Below are positions 26,584-36,466 of a stretch of 64,000 bases of DNA, piece after piece. A program made the translations under genes and the position numbers. Position 1 is the first letter of the stretch; each line of letters begins with the position of its first letter. The notes below the pieces were generated by a model. The model had not been told where the DNA came from. It saw nothing but the letters and a program-made list of their open reading frames with translations, and made no database searches. Source of the DNA: Archaeoglobus sp. (lineage in GTDB: Archaea; Halobacteriota; Archaeoglobi; Archaeoglobales; Archaeoglobaceae); assembly GCF_017656475.1 (NCBI RefSeq), contig NZ_JACDNT010000006.1:1-64000 (forward strand), given 5' to 3'.

Positions 26584-27312
26584 ATGGCGCAACTTGAAAT
26601 CATCGACTTACACAAGAAATTCGGGGATCTCGAAGTTCTCAAGGGCGTTACGATGAATGTTGAAAAAGGGGAGGTTGTCGTTATTATAGGGCCGTCAGGA
26701 AGCGGGAAATCAACTTTGCTCAGGTGCATAAACCGCCTTGAAGAGCCTACAAGCGGGAAAATACTTCTTGACGGTGTGGATATCACGGACAGTAAAGTTG
26801 ACATCAACAAAATCAGACAGAGAATCGGAATAGTTTTCCAGCAGTTCAACCTCTTTCCCCACCTCACAGCCCTGCAGAACGTTACTCTCGCACCCATCAA
26901 AATAAAGAAAATGGACAAAAGGGAAGCTGAGGAGCTTGGATTGAGGTTGCTTGAGAAGGTTGGTCTGGCGGACAAAGCTGATTACTATCCAGCCCAGCTT
27001 AGTGGTGGGCAGCAGCAAAGAGTGGCCATTGCGAGGGCTCTAGCGATGAACCCAGAGGTAATGCTGTTTGACGAGGTGACTTCAGCTCTTGACCCCGAAC
27101 TCGTTAAGGAAGTTCTTGACGTTATGAAATCTCTGGCAAATGATGGAATGACTATGGTCGTAGTCACTCACGAAATGGGCTTTGCAAGAGAGGTAGGGGA
27201 TAGAGTCATTTTCATGGACGGTGGAGTAATAGTGGAAGAAGGAGAGCCTGAGCGGATATTCTCGAACCCCAAACACGAGAGGACGAGGAAGTTCTTGAGC
27301 ATGATACTTTGA
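26584..27312 (+). CDS. glnQ: polar amino acid ABC transporter ATP-binding protein (GlnQ-like)
   Basis: The 242-aa ATPase has Walker [10 protein letters not shown], the Q-loop QQFNLFPH, the signature [15 protein letters not shown], and Walker [15 protein letters not shown], as in glutamine and other polar amino acid importers. The ATG at 26584 lies about 25 bp after TTTATATAG and is therefore leaderless; an upstream in-frame ATG precedes the TATA and cannot be used. No permease or binding protein is adjacent, so its partners must be encoded elsewhere. Confidence 0.85.
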   Translation: MAQLEIIDLHKKFGDLEVLKGVTMNVEKGEVVVIIGPSGSGKSTLLRCINRLEEPTSGKILLDGVDITDSKVDINKIRQRIGIVFQQFNLFPHLTALQNVTLAPIKIKKMDKREAEELGLRLLEKVGLADKADYYPAQLSGGQQQRVAIARALAMNPEVMLFDEVTSALDPELVKEVLDVMKSLANDGMTMVVVTHEMGFAREVGDRVIFMDGGVIVEEGEPERIFSNPKHERTRKFLSMIL

Positions 27313-27428
27313 GTTTTTAGCCGTTAAAATTCTACTTTTAAGATCTCAAAGCATTCAGTTTTATAAGGTCGTAAATTTTTTAAAGGTATTTTTAACAATA
27401 AATAAAGATATCTATTAGAGGTGATTAA

Positions 27429-29360
27429 ATGGAAGAGTTTAGGGAGCTTTGGCGTGATGCGTACGAAAATCCGGAGAGTTTCTGGAGTAAAAAGGCTGAA
27501 GAAGCTATGGAAGACATCTACTGGTTTGAACCATGGGAAAAGACATTCAAGTGGGATTATCCGAAGTTTAGCTGGTTTGAAGGCGGTAAGACGAACATTT
27601 GCTACAACTGCCTTGACTACAAGGTGAAAAAGTATGGATCCAAGCCAGCATACATCTACGAAAACCCAGAGATGGACCTGAGTTATGCGGTAACTTACAG
27701 TCAGCTTTTCAGCCTGGTTAAGAGATATTCTGCCGCACTGAGGGGAGCCGGGCTGAATAAGGGAGACAGAATTCTTCTGTACCTTCCGAATTCAATTGAG
27801 GCTGCTGCTATGCTTCTTGCGGCTGCAAGAATTGGAGCTATTTCGGTTACAGTATTTGCGGGCTTCTCACCAAAGGCTGTTGCTGACAGGATTGAGCTTA
27901 CCACACCAAAGCTGATCTTTACCCAAGACTTCTCTTCAAGAAGGGGAAGGCTCGTGAGGCTGAAGGAGAACATTGACGAGGCTCTCAGCTACGTGCCAGA
28001 AGAGGTTAGGGCAAACATCAAAATGGTGGTTGTAAAGAGGGCTATGCCGGAACAAGAGATTGACCTGAAAGAAGGTAGGGATTTCACCCTGAAAGAGTTT
28101 CTGGATTTGAGGAAAGGGGAGAGCGGCGACTATGTTGAGATGGATGCAATGGACCCAATATTTGTAATGCCAACTTCCGGCACGACAGCCAAGCCAAAAC
28201 CTGTTGTGCACGTCCAGGGAGGTTACCAGATATGGAACTACTACGCAGCGAAGTGGGTTTATGGTTTGGAGCCTGACGACGTGATATTCAACACCTCTGA
28301 CATAGGCTGGATTGTCGGGCAGAGTTACATGGTTTTTGGCCCACTGTTAGCTGGCTCAACGTGCATTCTTTTTGACGGCACTCCCGACTATCCTGAACCC
28401 GGCACCTGGTGGGATGTTGTGGAAAGGGACAGGGCAACGTTGATATGGACTTCTCCAACAGGGGCAAGGATACTGAGAAAGCTTGGGGAGGGCAAGGCGA
28501 AGGAGTACGACTTGAGCTCTGTCAGGAGAGTGGTATGTGCTGGAGAGGTTCTGAATCCTGAAGTGTGGTACTGGCTTTACAGAGATGTTTTTGAGGAGGA
28601 GATCCCCGTAATTGACCACATGTGGCAGACTGAAACGACTGGTGCGCTTTTCGGCTACCCCTACGGACTTTACGGTGACGAGATAAAGAAATTCATAAAG
28701 CCAGGCTCTGCTGGATTACCGCTGCCGGGAGTTATCCCCGTTGTTCTCGACGAGCTTACCGGTAAGGAGCTACCACCAAAAGAGAAAGGGATAATGTACC
28801 TAAAAAGACCCTTCCCCGGCCTTACTCCAACTCTCTGGGACAGCTTTGAAAGATACGTGAGATCCTACTGGGAAGTTGGGGCTGGCAGAGGTATGTACTG
28901 CACAGGTGATGCTGCCTACATAGATGAGGATGGCTACGTCTGGTTCACAGGGAGGGCAGATGAGGTGATAAAAATTGCTGGACACAGAATTGGGACAATA
29001 GAAGTTGAAAATGCCCTCATAAGCCATCCAGCCGTAGCTGAGGCAGGAGTTAGTGGGATACCAGACGAGATCAGAGGAGAAGTGATCGCAGCGTTTGTTG
29101 TGCTCAAGCCCGGCTACACACCAAGTGAAGAGCTAAAGAAGGAGATAATAGACCACGTTAGAAAGACTCTTGGCCCGATTGTTGTCTTCAAGGACATACA
29201 GTTTGTGAACATGCTTCCAAAGACGAGAAGTGGTAAAATAATGCGAAGAGTTATGAAGAGGCTATTCCTCGGAGAGGAGCTTGGAGACCTATCCACCATA
29301 GAGGAGGAGGCTTCAGTTGACGAGATCAGAGAGGCCGTGGAAAAGCTGAAAAAGCTTTAA
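27429..29360 (+). CDS. acetyl-CoA synthetase-like AMP-forming acyl-CoA synthetase
   Basis: This 643-aa enzyme is of the Acs family: the nucleotide loop is TSGTTAKPKPVVHVQGG (Ala replaces the usual Gly after TSGTT), followed by MWQTETTG, GRADEVIKIAGHR and [11 protein letters not shown]. It differs enough from the 9.8-kb acs to suggest a different short-chain acid, such as propionate or a branched acid. GAGGTGATTAA precedes the ATG. It stands alone upstream of adk. Confidence 0.88.
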   Translation: MEEFRELWRDAYENPESFWSKKAEEAMEDIYWFEPWEKTFKWDYPKFSWFEGGKTNICYNCLDYKVKKYGSKPAYIYENPEMDLSYAVTYSQLFSLVKRYSAALRGAGLNKGDRILLYLPNSIEAAAMLLAAARIGAISVTVFAGFSPKAVADRIELTTPKLIFTQDFSSRRGRLVRLKENIDEALSYVPEEVRANIKMVVVKRAMPEQEIDLKEGRDFTLKEFLDLRKGESGDYVEMDAMDPIFVMPTSGTTAKPKPVVHVQGGYQIWNYYAAKWVYGLEPDDVIFNTSDIGWIVGQSYMVFGPLLAGSTCILFDGTPDYPEPGTWWDVVERDRATLIWTSPTGARILRKLGEGKAKEYDLSSVRRVVCAGEVLNPEVWYWLYRDVFEEEIPVIDHMWQTETTGALFGYPYGLYGDEIKKFIKPGSAGLPLPGVIPVVLDELTGKELPPKEKGIMYLKRPFPGLTPTLWDSFERYVRSYWEVGAGRGMYCTGDAAYIDEDGYVWFTGRADEVIKIAGHRIGTIEVENALISHPAVAEAGVSGIPDEIRGEVIAAFVVLKPGYTPSEELKKEIIDHVRKTLGPIVVFKDIQFVNMLPKTRSGKIMRRVMKRLFLGEELGDLSTIEEEASVDEIREAVEKLKKL

Positions 29361-29443
29361 ATTTAAAATTTATTTATTTTAAGCCAGTAACATGGATCTG
29401 TTAAAAATCAAAAAATTTAAAGGTGTAGCTGCAAAGCAAGCAC

Positions 29444-30097
29444 ATGAACCTGATTTTTCTCGGCCCACCTGGGGCAGGTAAGGGTACACAGGCAAAGAGG
29501 GTAGTTGAAAAATACGGTATTCCACAGATTTCTACTGGAGATATGCTGAGAGAGGCTGTTGCCAAAGGAACAGAGTTGGGAAAAAAGGCCAAAGAGTATA
29601 TGGATAAAGGAGAACTTGTGCCGGATGAAGTGGTTATCGGGATAGTTAAGGAGAGACTTCAGCAGCCTGACTGTGAAAAAGGGTTCATTCTTGACGGATT
29701 TCCAAGGACTCTCGCTCAGGCAGAGGCTCTTGACGAAATGCTCAAGGAATTGGACAAGAAAATCGATGCTGTTATCAACGTCGCAGTACCTGAAGAGGAG
29801 GTTGTAAAGAGAATCACTTACAGAAGAACATGCAAAAACTGCGGAGCTGTTTATCACTTAATTTACGCTCCTCCCAAGGAGGATAACAAGTGCGACAAGT
29901 GCGGAGGGGAGCTTTACCAGAGGGATGATGACAAGGAGGAGACTGTAAGGGAGAGGTACAGAGTTTACAGAGAGAACACGGAACCACTCATTGATTACTA
30001 CAGGAAGAAAGGCATACTCTACGACGTTGACGGAACAAAAGATATAGAAGGGGTCTGGAAGGAAATAGAGGCCATACTCGAAAAAATCAAATCCTGA
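29444..30097 (+). CDS. adk: adenylate kinase with zinc-type lid
   Basis: The 217-aa enzyme interconverts ATP+AMP and 2 ADP. It has the P-loop [21 protein letters not shown] and a LID with four cysteines (CKNCGAVY and CDKCGG) that bind zinc. This is the bacterial-length type found in some archaea. TATA-like AAATTTAAAGG lies about 25 bp before the ATG, so it is probably leaderless. It converges with the hydrolase gene with an 11-bp overlap. Confidence 0.95.
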   Translation: MNLIFLGPPGAGKGTQAKRVVEKYGIPQISTGDMLREAVAKGTELGKKAKEYMDKGELVPDEVVIGIVKERLQQPDCEKGFILDGFPRTLAQAEALDEMLKELDKKIDAVINVAVPEEEVVKRITYRRTCKNCGAVYHLIYAPPKEDNKCDKCGGELYQRDDDKEETVRERYRVYRENTEPLIDYYRKKGILYDVDGTKDIEGVWKEIEAILEKIKS

Positions 30098-30803
30098 TTC
30101 TTTTTACCTTTATTTTGCCCTCAAGCCAGTCAGCGATCAGACCAACAACCCTTTCATCCTGTCTTAAAAAGTGGTCTCCCTCCTCAACCTCCACGAATGT
30201 CTTGGGCTCTTTAGCAAAGTTGTAAAGAGTAACTCCATTCTCGAAGGGCACGATGTTGTCTTTTCTTCCATGCACGATTAGCTTTTCGACCTTAACATCG
30301 CCAATCCAGTTTTTAGGTTCAATTTCGAAAAACTCCTTCAAAAAAGAGTTACGAAAACTCTCAAAGCTCCCGATTCCCTTCAAAATGTTTTTCATACGAG
30401 CATTTTCGTAAATCATTTTCAGAACCTGATCGCTGAAGAGGTCTATGCAGCAGGGAGAGGAAACAACAACGAGCTTTTGAAGGTTTTGCATTTCTACTGC
30501 AGCCCTCACTGCAACAGCCCCACCCATGCTGTATCCAAGAACGCTGACCTCCTCAAAATTTTCTGCTATTGTCAGCAAGTCCTCAACCCACGACCTAATG
30601 CTGAAGTATCCCTCACTCAACCCGGTTCCTGAAAAGTCAAAAATTACGGTCGGAAAACCACGTTTGGAAAATAAATAGGCAAGATTTATGTAACTCTTTT
30701 CCACCACCGAACCTGACTCGTACGGCAATCCATGACAGATGACTAAAGCCTTATCTACTTGTATCCTGGCGAATACTCTTCCTATCTTTTTATCCAGATA
30801 CAT
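30087..30803 (-). CDS. alpha/beta hydrolase, 238 aa
   Basis: The nucleophile elbow [12 protein letters not shown] (Ser) sits near residue 90, and the oxyanion and lid regions are usual. [14 protein letters not shown] (Asp) and EGDHFL (His) complete the catalytic triad. Family members are esterases, thioesterases or lipases; the substrate is unknown. The ATG overlaps the stop of the regulator gene as TAATG, so both are one operon and probably under its control. Confidence 0.85.
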   Translation of the reverse strand: MYLDKKIGRVFARIQVDKALVICHGLPYESGSVVEKSYINLAYLFSKRGFPTVIFDFSGTGLSEGYFSIRSWVEDLLTIAENFEEVSVLGYSMGGAVAVRAAVEMQNLQKLVVVSSPCCIDLFSDQVLKMIYENARMKNILKGIGSFESFRNSFLKEFFEIEPKNWIGDVKVEKLIVHGRKDNIVPFENGVTLYNFAKEPKTFVEVEEGDHFLRQDERVVGLIADWLEGKIKVKRIRI

Positions 30804-31171
30804 TATTTTAATCCGACAAGCTTCTCAAGTTCCTCAAGATCCTTCTCAATCTTCTTTATTTCCTCTTTCTTGTTCTGGACGAGCTCTGAAACTATTTCCT
30901 TCAAGTCTCTGGTGAGTTTGTAACATTTGAGCGGTCTTCCTTTGCCCTTCTTTTTGATCTCCCTCTCTTTTATCCAGCCCCAATCTTTGAGGTCCTTCAT
31001 CGCCAGACTCACTTCTGGCTGTCTGAGATTTGCTGCCCTCTCTATATCTCTTGAAACCGCTTCACCAGCTTTTGCGAGGAAAACCACCACTTTGGCTATA
31101 TTTCTGTTCAGGCCAGTTTCTGATAGTAGCTGGACGATTCTCTCTTCTTTTTCAGTTAGCTCTTCAACCAT
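30803..31171 (-). CDS. winged-helix transcriptional regulator
   Basis: The 122-aa protein has a winged helix (VSRDIERAANLRQPEVSLAM as HTH, then WGWIKEREIKKKGKGRPLK as wing) and a C-terminal coiled coil (LVQNKKEEIKKIEKDLEELE) for dimerisation. It belongs broadly to archaeal ArsR/TrmB-like regulators. The ATG at 31171 follows GGAGGTGA; an upstream GTG would overlap that site. It precedes the hydrolase gene and may regulate it. Confidence 0.8.
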   Translation of the reverse strand: MVEELTEKEERIVQLLSETGLNRNIAKVVVFLAKAGEAVSRDIERAANLRQPEVSLAMKDLKDWGWIKEREIKKKGKGRPLKCYKLTRDLKEIVSELVQNKKEEIKKIEKDLEELEKLVGLK

Positions 31172-31249
31172 ATGATTCACCTCCAGTTACAGTTAGTGTT
31201 ACATTTTTTACTTATACTAAGGACTATATAAATTTTTTTGCATTTAGGT

Positions 31250-31287
31250 ATTTATCTAATATCCACCTGCTATTTTGTTAGATAAAT
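31250..31287. repeat. 10-bp perfect inverted repeat in a regulatory gap
   Basis: ATTTATCTAA (31250-31259) and its complement TTAGATAAAT (31278-31287) are separated by 18 bp. They lie in the 332-bp AT-rich gap (31172-31503) between the HTH gene and the divergent acyl-CoA dehydrogenase gene. Nearer the HTH start are three hexamers AGTTAC-AGTTAG-TGTTAC (about 31184-31201). Both could be operators; no RNA or ORF is seen in the gap. Confidence 0.45.
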
Positions 31288-31503
31288 CATTAGAAGGGAT
31301 ATATTATAAAGTCAATAATTCAACAACTTTCAAATAAGAAAAGGGAGTGCTTTAACAATCCCAGAACTTGAATGAATTCGAGAGAAGTTTTAGATGTATT
31401 TTTTAAAAATATTATCAAAAAATATTATCTTTAGAAATTCAGACAAAAGGGGAAAAATTAACAAACTTTCGTTAAGAAATATGTTATTGGAGAGGTGATG
31501 CAA

Positions 31504-32748
31504 ATGCTTGAAAACAATGCCCTTCTGACGGAGGAGGAGATAAAAATAAGGGAGGAGGCTAAGGAGCTTGTTAATGCCGTTGATCCCGAACTTTTGAGGA
31601 AAATGGACAGAGATGAGGTTGATTATCCCCTCGAATTTTTGGAGGAGGCGGCGAAAAGAAAAATGCTTGGATTGAGATTCCCTGAAGAGTACGGCGGGAG
31701 AGGGCTGAGCTGGACTGCTGAGAGTGTGGCTGTTGAGGAAGTTGGTGTGTTGGGAAACGGAATTGGATGCAGCTTCGCGATGGTCAGCATTGTTGGAGAA
31801 GCCATATACCGCTTTGGTCAGGAGTGGCAGAAAGAGGAGTTTCTGAAGCCAATAATCAAGGGAAAAAAGGTTTCGGCTGAGGGTTTGACTGAGCCGAGAG
31901 GTGGTAGCGACTTCTTCGGCACAACGACGAGGGCGGAAAAGAAGGGGAATGTCTGGGTGCTGAATGGCGCGAAGAGGTTTATCGCTGGAGGAAAGGTTGC
32001 AGACTTCTACCTGATTTACGCCAGAACAGATCCGAATGCTCCCGGACACAAGGCTCTTACCGCTTTTCTGGTTGAGAGGGACATGGGTGTTGAGATCGAA
32101 GAGATCTACAACCTGCTTGGGTTCAGGGGGATGGGGACGGCAAGGATAGTCTTCAAGGATGTCGAGGTGCCGGATGAGTACAGGGTTGGTGAGGTTAATG
32201 GAGCAAGAGAGATTTTTAACAGAATGATGATCCCGGAAAGGCTAACTTCCGCTGCTGGAGCACTCGGAACGGCAAGGGCAGCTCTGGAAGTTGCCGTAAA
32301 GTACTCAAACAAGAGAAAAGCCTTCGGGAGGAAAATTAGGGAGTTTCAGGGAGTTAACTTCATGGTGGCTGAGGCAATAACGAAGCTTGATGCAGCAAGG
32401 GCTTTAACCTACAATGCTGCGAGAGCTGTAGACTTATACGACGCCGGGAAAGGCCCAGATCCGAGAAGGTTAGTGAGCGAGGCAAAGTACTTCGCAACAG
32501 ACGTTGGATGGGATGTGGTCAACAAAGCGATGCAGATTCTTGGCGGCATAGGCTACACACAGGTTTATCCGGTTGAGAGGATGCTCAGGGACATGAGGCT
32601 CTCACCGATATGGACGGGAAGCAACGAAATCATGAAGATGCTCATCCAACACGAGACATACAAGATGATGGGGTTACCATCAAAAGACAGGGACGTAGAG
32701 AAGGACGCGATGGACTGGTACAAGGAGTGGGAGAAAGTTTACGAATAA
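31504..32748 (+). CDS. acyl-CoA dehydrogenase
   Basis: The 414-aa flavoenzyme makes the first oxidation of fatty acid beta-oxidation. LTEPRGGSDFFGTTTRAEK is the first family signature. AFGRKIREFQGVNFMVAEA and QILGGIGYTQVYPVERMLRD belong to the C-terminal helical domain that binds FAD. I chose the ATG at 31504 after GAGAGGTGATG. It stands alone with its own AT-rich promoter region. Electrons would pass to ETF, which is not in this window. Confidence 0.9.
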   Translation: MLENNALLTEEEIKIREEAKELVNAVDPELLRKMDRDEVDYPLEFLEEAAKRKMLGLRFPEEYGGRGLSWTAESVAVEEVGVLGNGIGCSFAMVSIVGEAIYRFGQEWQKEEFLKPIIKGKKVSAEGLTEPRGGSDFFGTTTRAEKKGNVWVLNGAKRFIAGGKVADFYLIYARTDPNAPGHKALTAFLVERDMGVEIEEIYNLLGFRGMGTARIVFKDVEVPDEYRVGEVNGAREIFNRMMIPERLTSAAGALGTARAALEVAVKYSNKRKAFGRKIREFQGVNFMVAEAITKLDAARALTYNAARAVDLYDAGKGPDPRRLVSEAKYFATDVGWDVVNKAMQILGGIGYTQVYPVERMLRDMRLSPIWTGSNEIMKMLIQHETYKMMGLPSKDRDVEKDAMDWYKEWEKVYE

Positions 32749-32777
32749 ATTTCTCATTCAATTTTTCTGAAGTCTTC

Positions 32778-33860
32778 CTACAGCAATCTTCTCGGAATTA
32801 ATCCCTGCATCAGCATGCAGTCAGCAATAACCAGCGCGACCATTGCCTCAACAACCGGCACAGCCCTGGGAACTATGCAGGGGTCGTGTCTGCCCTTAAC
32901 GCTTATCTCCACCTCCTCCATTCTCTCGTAGTCAACTGTTCTCTGCGTCTTTGAGATGGACGGTGTCGGCTTAATTGCGGCCCTCAGAACTATGTCTTCT
33001 CCGTTGGAAATTCCTCCAAGAACTCCGCCTGCATTGTTGGTTAAGAAGGCTATTTTACCATTCCTTATCGCCAGCGGATCGTTATTCTCGCTCCCTCTCT
33101 TCCTTGCAGCCTCGAAGCCAGCTCCAATCTCCACACCCTTCACTGCTGGAATGCCCATGACCGCGTATGCCAGATACGCATCGAGTTTGCCAAAAACAGG
33201 CTCCCCCAGCCCGGCAGGGGCATTTTTGACTACAACCTCCACAACACCCCCAACGCTGTCCCCTTCACTCATTGCATCCTTCAACCTCTTCTCTGCCTCT
33301 TTCTCTGCTTTTTCGTCTGGCATCCTTAGGGGATTCTTCTCTGCCCTTTCAAAAGCCTCCTCAGGGTCGCTTATCCTGCATTCAACACCTGCAATTTCCT
33401 TTGCATACCCCATTACCTTAATACCGTACTTCCTCAGCAGCAGTTTCGCCATCGCGCCAGCAGCAACCCTCGACGCGGTCTCCCTTGCCGAAGCTCTCCC
33501 CCCACCCCTCCAGTCTCTTATCCCAAACTTTGCCCAGTAGGTGTAATCGGCATGTCCGGGCCTGAAAACAGTCTTCAACTCTTCATACGCTTTCGAGTCA
33601 ACATCGGTGTTCCATATAATCATCGAAATCGGAGTGCCGGTCGTTAGGCCTTCAAAAACTCCCGAAAGAATCTCCACCCGGTCAACTTCTTTCCGCTTCG
33701 AAGCATACTTTCCTCCCGGCCTCCTTCTTTCCATCTCTTTTTGAATGAAATCTTCGTCAACTTCCACTCCAGAGGGGAAGTGGTCAATCACACATCCAAC
33801 AGCCTTTCCGTGACTCTCTCCCCAGGTCGTGACCTTTAAAAAAAATCCGAAGGTGTTCAT
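32778..33860 (-). CDS. aroC: chorismate synthase
   Basis: The 360-aa enzyme makes chorismate from EPSP with reduced FMN. Signatures are TTWGESHGKAVGCVIDHFPSG at the N-terminus, GRASARETASRVAAGA in the middle and RHDPCIVPRAVPVVEAM near the end. Length is standard. Its ATG overlaps the small tautomerase gene by 4 bp (ATGA), so they are co-transcribed. Confidence 0.96.
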   Translation of the reverse strand: MNTFGFFLKVTTWGESHGKAVGCVIDHFPSGVEVDEDFIQKEMERRRPGGKYASKRKEVDRVEILSGVFEGLTTGTPISMIIWNTDVDSKAYEELKTVFRPGHADYTYWAKFGIRDWRGGGRASARETASRVAAGAMAKLLLRKYGIKVMGYAKEIAGVECRISDPEEAFERAEKNPLRMPDEKAEKEAEKRLKDAMSEGDSVGGVVEVVVKNAPAGLGEPVFGKLDAYLAYAVMGIPAVKGVEIGAGFEAARKRGSENNDPLAIRNGKIAFLTNNAGGVLGGISNGEDIVLRAAIKPTPSISKTQRTVDYERMEEVEISVKGRHDPCIVPRAVPVVEAMVALVIADCMLMQGLIPRRLL

Positions 33861-34048
33861 TCTCTTTCTCTATCCGCTATAAGCTTTCCACCAACACCTA
33901 CATTCTCTGCCGGAGGTTCGTGCAGCAGAATAGTTATTGCATTCTTATCCATGCCATAAGTTTCTGCACAAACTTCCGTTAGCTTTTCCACGAACTCCCT
34001 CTTCTCCTCAACATCGAGTTTTGGCCCGTAAACTATTAAGACTGGCAT
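33857..34048 (-). CDS. 4-oxalocrotonate tautomerase-family protein, 63 aa
   Basis: After removal of Met the chain starts with Pro1 (PVLIVYGPKLDVEEKREFVE), the catalytic base of the 4-OT superfamily. The length is typical of the small hexameric members. It precedes aroC with a 4-bp overlap. Why a tautomerase accompanies chorismate synthase is unclear; the real substrate is unknown. Confidence 0.85.
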   Translation of the reverse strand: MPVLIVYGPKLDVEEKREFVEKLTEVCAETYGMDKNAITILLHEPPAENVGVGGKLIADRERE

Positions 34049-34126
34049 AAGATTTGTTAGCTCAGAATAATATAAGAGTTGTTGTCACCTCGTAAAGCTT
34101 TTAAATTCGTTAACCTGTCAGCATTC

Positions 34127-34747
34127 ATGGTTAACGATATTAAAAAGGTTGTTCTAGCAGTGGTAATGGCTTTAATAACTGCAGTATCTGCCCAGCTCAG
34201 CTTTAAAGTCGGCCCGATTCCATACACAATGCAGAATTTCGGTGTCATGCTCTCAGGCTTCTTGCTTGGATCCTACTACGGGTTTATCGCAATGTTGCTT
34301 TACCTACTCCTCATAGCCCTCGCTCTCCCAATGGCTGCTGGTGGGGGAGGGCTGGGGGCGCTGTTGGGCCCGACAGCGGGATTTCTGTATGGGTTCACAA
34401 TCTCGTCATTTCTGGCTGGAGTTTTCAGGAAGTTTATCTGGAAAAGGGGAGAAAGGAAAGAAGTCTTGCTGCTCTGGATTTCAACACTCTTTGCATCTGC
34501 TCCAATCTACCTTCTCGGCTTTATTGTTTTCTACAGCTTCGCAATCAACACACAAAGCCTCCTTTTATGGTCTGAGAATGCTACAAGAATGTTCGGCCTC
34601 AGCCTAACTTCTCCAGCGATGGTAGTCTTTGCTGCCACCGTGCTGCTATTCATCCCACAGGACTTCTTCGTTGACCACCTTCTTGCAGTTCTGGTTTTCA
34701 AATACGTCCACAGAATGCTGAAGGAGAGAGGTGTGGAAATTGATTGA
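34127..34747 (+). CDS. bioY: biotin ECF transporter substrate-binding protein BioY
   Basis: The 206-aa membrane protein has about six helices and the BioY core VGPIPYTMQNFGVMLSGFLL with GPTAGFLYGF, which binds biotin in the membrane. The ATG at 34127 is preferred: TATA-like CTTTTAAATTC lies about 25 bp upstream and no ribosome site is needed. It leads bioY-ecfA-ecfT, overlapping the ATPase gene by 8 bp. Confidence 0.88.
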   Translation: MVNDIKKVVLAVVMALITAVSAQLSFKVGPIPYTMQNFGVMLSGFLLGSYYGFIAMLLYLLLIALALPMAAGGGGLGALLGPTAGFLYGFTISSFLAGVFRKFIWKRGERKEVLLLWISTLFASAPIYLLGFIVFYSFAINTQSLLLWSENATRMFGLSLTSPAMVVFAATVLLFIPQDFFVDHLLAVLVFKYVHRMLKERGVEID

Positions 34748-35834
34748 GTTTAGTGTTAAAATGTATGTTTATCCAAACGGAAATGTAGGTTTGAGGGATT
34801 TCAAATCGACTTTTGAAGGTTGTGAGTTCATCATTGGTTCAACAGGTTCCGGAAAGAGTACAATCCTCAAAATGATTAACGGCTTAATTCCCCACTTTGT
34901 CGGCGGAAATCTTGAAGGCCACGTGAGGGTTTTCGGGCAGAAACCAAGTCCAGAAATTGTATTCTTTGTCAAGCAGAATCCCGAAGAGATGATAACCTCA
35001 ACAGAAGTCGCTGATGAAATCCTCTTCCCCCTCATTCAGCTTGGGGTGAGCAGGTCAGAGGCTAAAAAAGAGGCTGAAGAAGTTTGCGAAGAACTAGGAA
35101 TTGCCGGGCTTTTGGAGAGGAAAACTTACGAGCTATCCACCGGAGAGCTTCAGTTGGTCGAAATCGCTTCTGCAATAGTTTCAAAGGCAAAAGTACTCGT
35201 TTTTGATGAACCTTTCGCAAATTTAAGCCGTAAAAATGCGATGAGAGTCATCAGAATTATCAAGGACTACCCTCACGTTGTTTCAGACCACAGGCTTGAG
35301 TTTTCGAAGTACTTCGAGAGAACGGTGAATATCGGCCTTGAAATTGAGGATGTAGAGATTCCGGAGGTTGAACTGGGTGAGTTAATATATGAAGGAGAAA
35401 TTGAGCTCAGAGAAGGGGAGCTAATTGCGCTTGTTGGGGAAAACGGGGCGGGAAAGACGATGATGCTGAAAAGAATGGCAAGCGATATGAGAGGGCAAGG
35501 GCTGGATTTTTCGATTGTTTTGCAGAATCCATCCTACCACCTTGTCGAGGACAGCGTGGGTAAGGAGGTTGATTCAGCCATTGCCAAAGAGTTTGGGATA
35601 GAAAAGCTTCTCAGCAGGCATCCGCAGTCCCTCAGCGGGGGACAGATGAAGAGAGTGGCAATTGCAAAGGCGTTCAAATCAAAAATTTTGCTGCTCGACG
35701 AGCCTACAGCCGGGCAGGACTGCAACTTCAGGAAGAGGTTGATCTACCTGCTCAGAAAGCACGGAAAGTCAGCAATCATCGCAACGCACGATTCGGAAGT
35801 TGCTGAGCATTGCGACAGAAAAATGGAGCTATGA
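34740..35834 (+). CDS. ECF transporter ATPase, two ABC domains fused in one chain
   Basis: The 364-aa protein contains two short ABC domains: Walker A GSTGSGKST with ELSTGELQLVEIA and VLVFDEPFANL, then GENGAGKTMM with LSGGQMKRVAIAKAF and LLLDEPTAGQD. It therefore supplies both ATPases (EcfA and EcfA') of the biotin transporter. The TTG start at 34740 lies inside bioY and follows GGAGAGAGGTG at proper distance. The first domain has a degenerate signature (STGE), so only one composite site may be fully active. Confidence 0.85.
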   Translation: MIEFSVKMYVYPNGNVGLRDFKSTFEGCEFIIGSTGSGKSTILKMINGLIPHFVGGNLEGHVRVFGQKPSPEIVFFVKQNPEEMITSTEVADEILFPLIQLGVSRSEAKKEAEEVCEELGIAGLLERKTYELSTGELQLVEIASAIVSKAKVLVFDEPFANLSRKNAMRVIRIIKDYPHVVSDHRLEFSKYFERTVNIGLEIEDVEIPEVELGELIYEGEIELREGELIALVGENGAGKTMMLKRMASDMRGQGLDFSIVLQNPSYHLVEDSVGKEVDSAIAKEFGIEKLLSRHPQSLSGGQMKRVAIAKAFKSKILLLDEPTAGQDCNFRKRLIYLLRKHGKSAIIATHDSEVAEHCDRKMEL

Positions 35835-36466
35835 TAGTCGAATCGCTCAAAGAGGGGCTGAGGGGTGGGGAGAGAGAGGGCAGGTGTGCGCTGCTGTCAG
35901 CTTCTCTCCTCTCAGTCTCCGTGTACGCTTCGGGCATGGCTTTTGAAATTTCGCTAACCGCAACATTCGTTCCTTTACTTGTGACAAAGAGTAGGAGCTT
36001 GAAGCTCCTGAAGGCCTTTTTGCCCTTCTACATCCTCTTTGCAGTCACTGCCTTTTTTGTCGGAATCACGGCTTTAAAATCGCTCCTGGCCTTTCTGGCA
36101 ATAATCTCCGCCGGGTCTCTTGTGTTCTCTTCTCAACCCTCTGAAATCATTGGAGCCCTGAAGTTTTTCAAGTTTCCAGAAAAACTCGTGAGCCTGCTTC
36201 AAATTGCCCTATCCATACTTCCGGTAATAGTCAGCGACTTTGAGAACGTCAAGAACATCTATTGCAGGTCCTACTACAGATTGCTAAAAGCTTTTGTCTC
36301 CACAGCCATTCTGAGAGCGGTAAGCTTCTCCGAGTCACTTTACTCGAAGAATTTCAGGTACAAGGCTGCTGGAAAAACAAGAAAACCGGGGAAAGCTGAT
36401 TACCTCCTGCTGGTTGTTTCAATCTTTGTTTTAATTTATGCGATGTCTCTTGAGGTATCCACCTGA
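35831..36466 (+). CDS. ECF transporter transmembrane protein EcfT (BioN-like)
   Basis: The 211-aa protein has about five hydrophobic helices and a cytoplasmic arg-rich coupling region (NIYCRSYYRLLKAF). The ATG overlaps the ATPase stop (ATGA). Together with BioY and the fused ATPase it completes a biotin importer. The gene end overlaps the convergent KaiC-like gene by 31 bp. Confidence 0.82.
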   Translation: MIVESLKEGLRGGEREGRCALLSASLLSVSVYASGMAFEISLTATFVPLLVTKSRSLKLLKAFLPFYILFAVTAFFVGITALKSLLAFLAIISAGSLVFSSQPSEIIGALKFFKFPEKLVSLLQIALSILPVIVSDFENVKNIYCRSYYRLLKAFVSTAILRAVSFSESLYSKNFRYKAAGKTRKPGKADYLLLVVSIFVLIYAMSLEVST

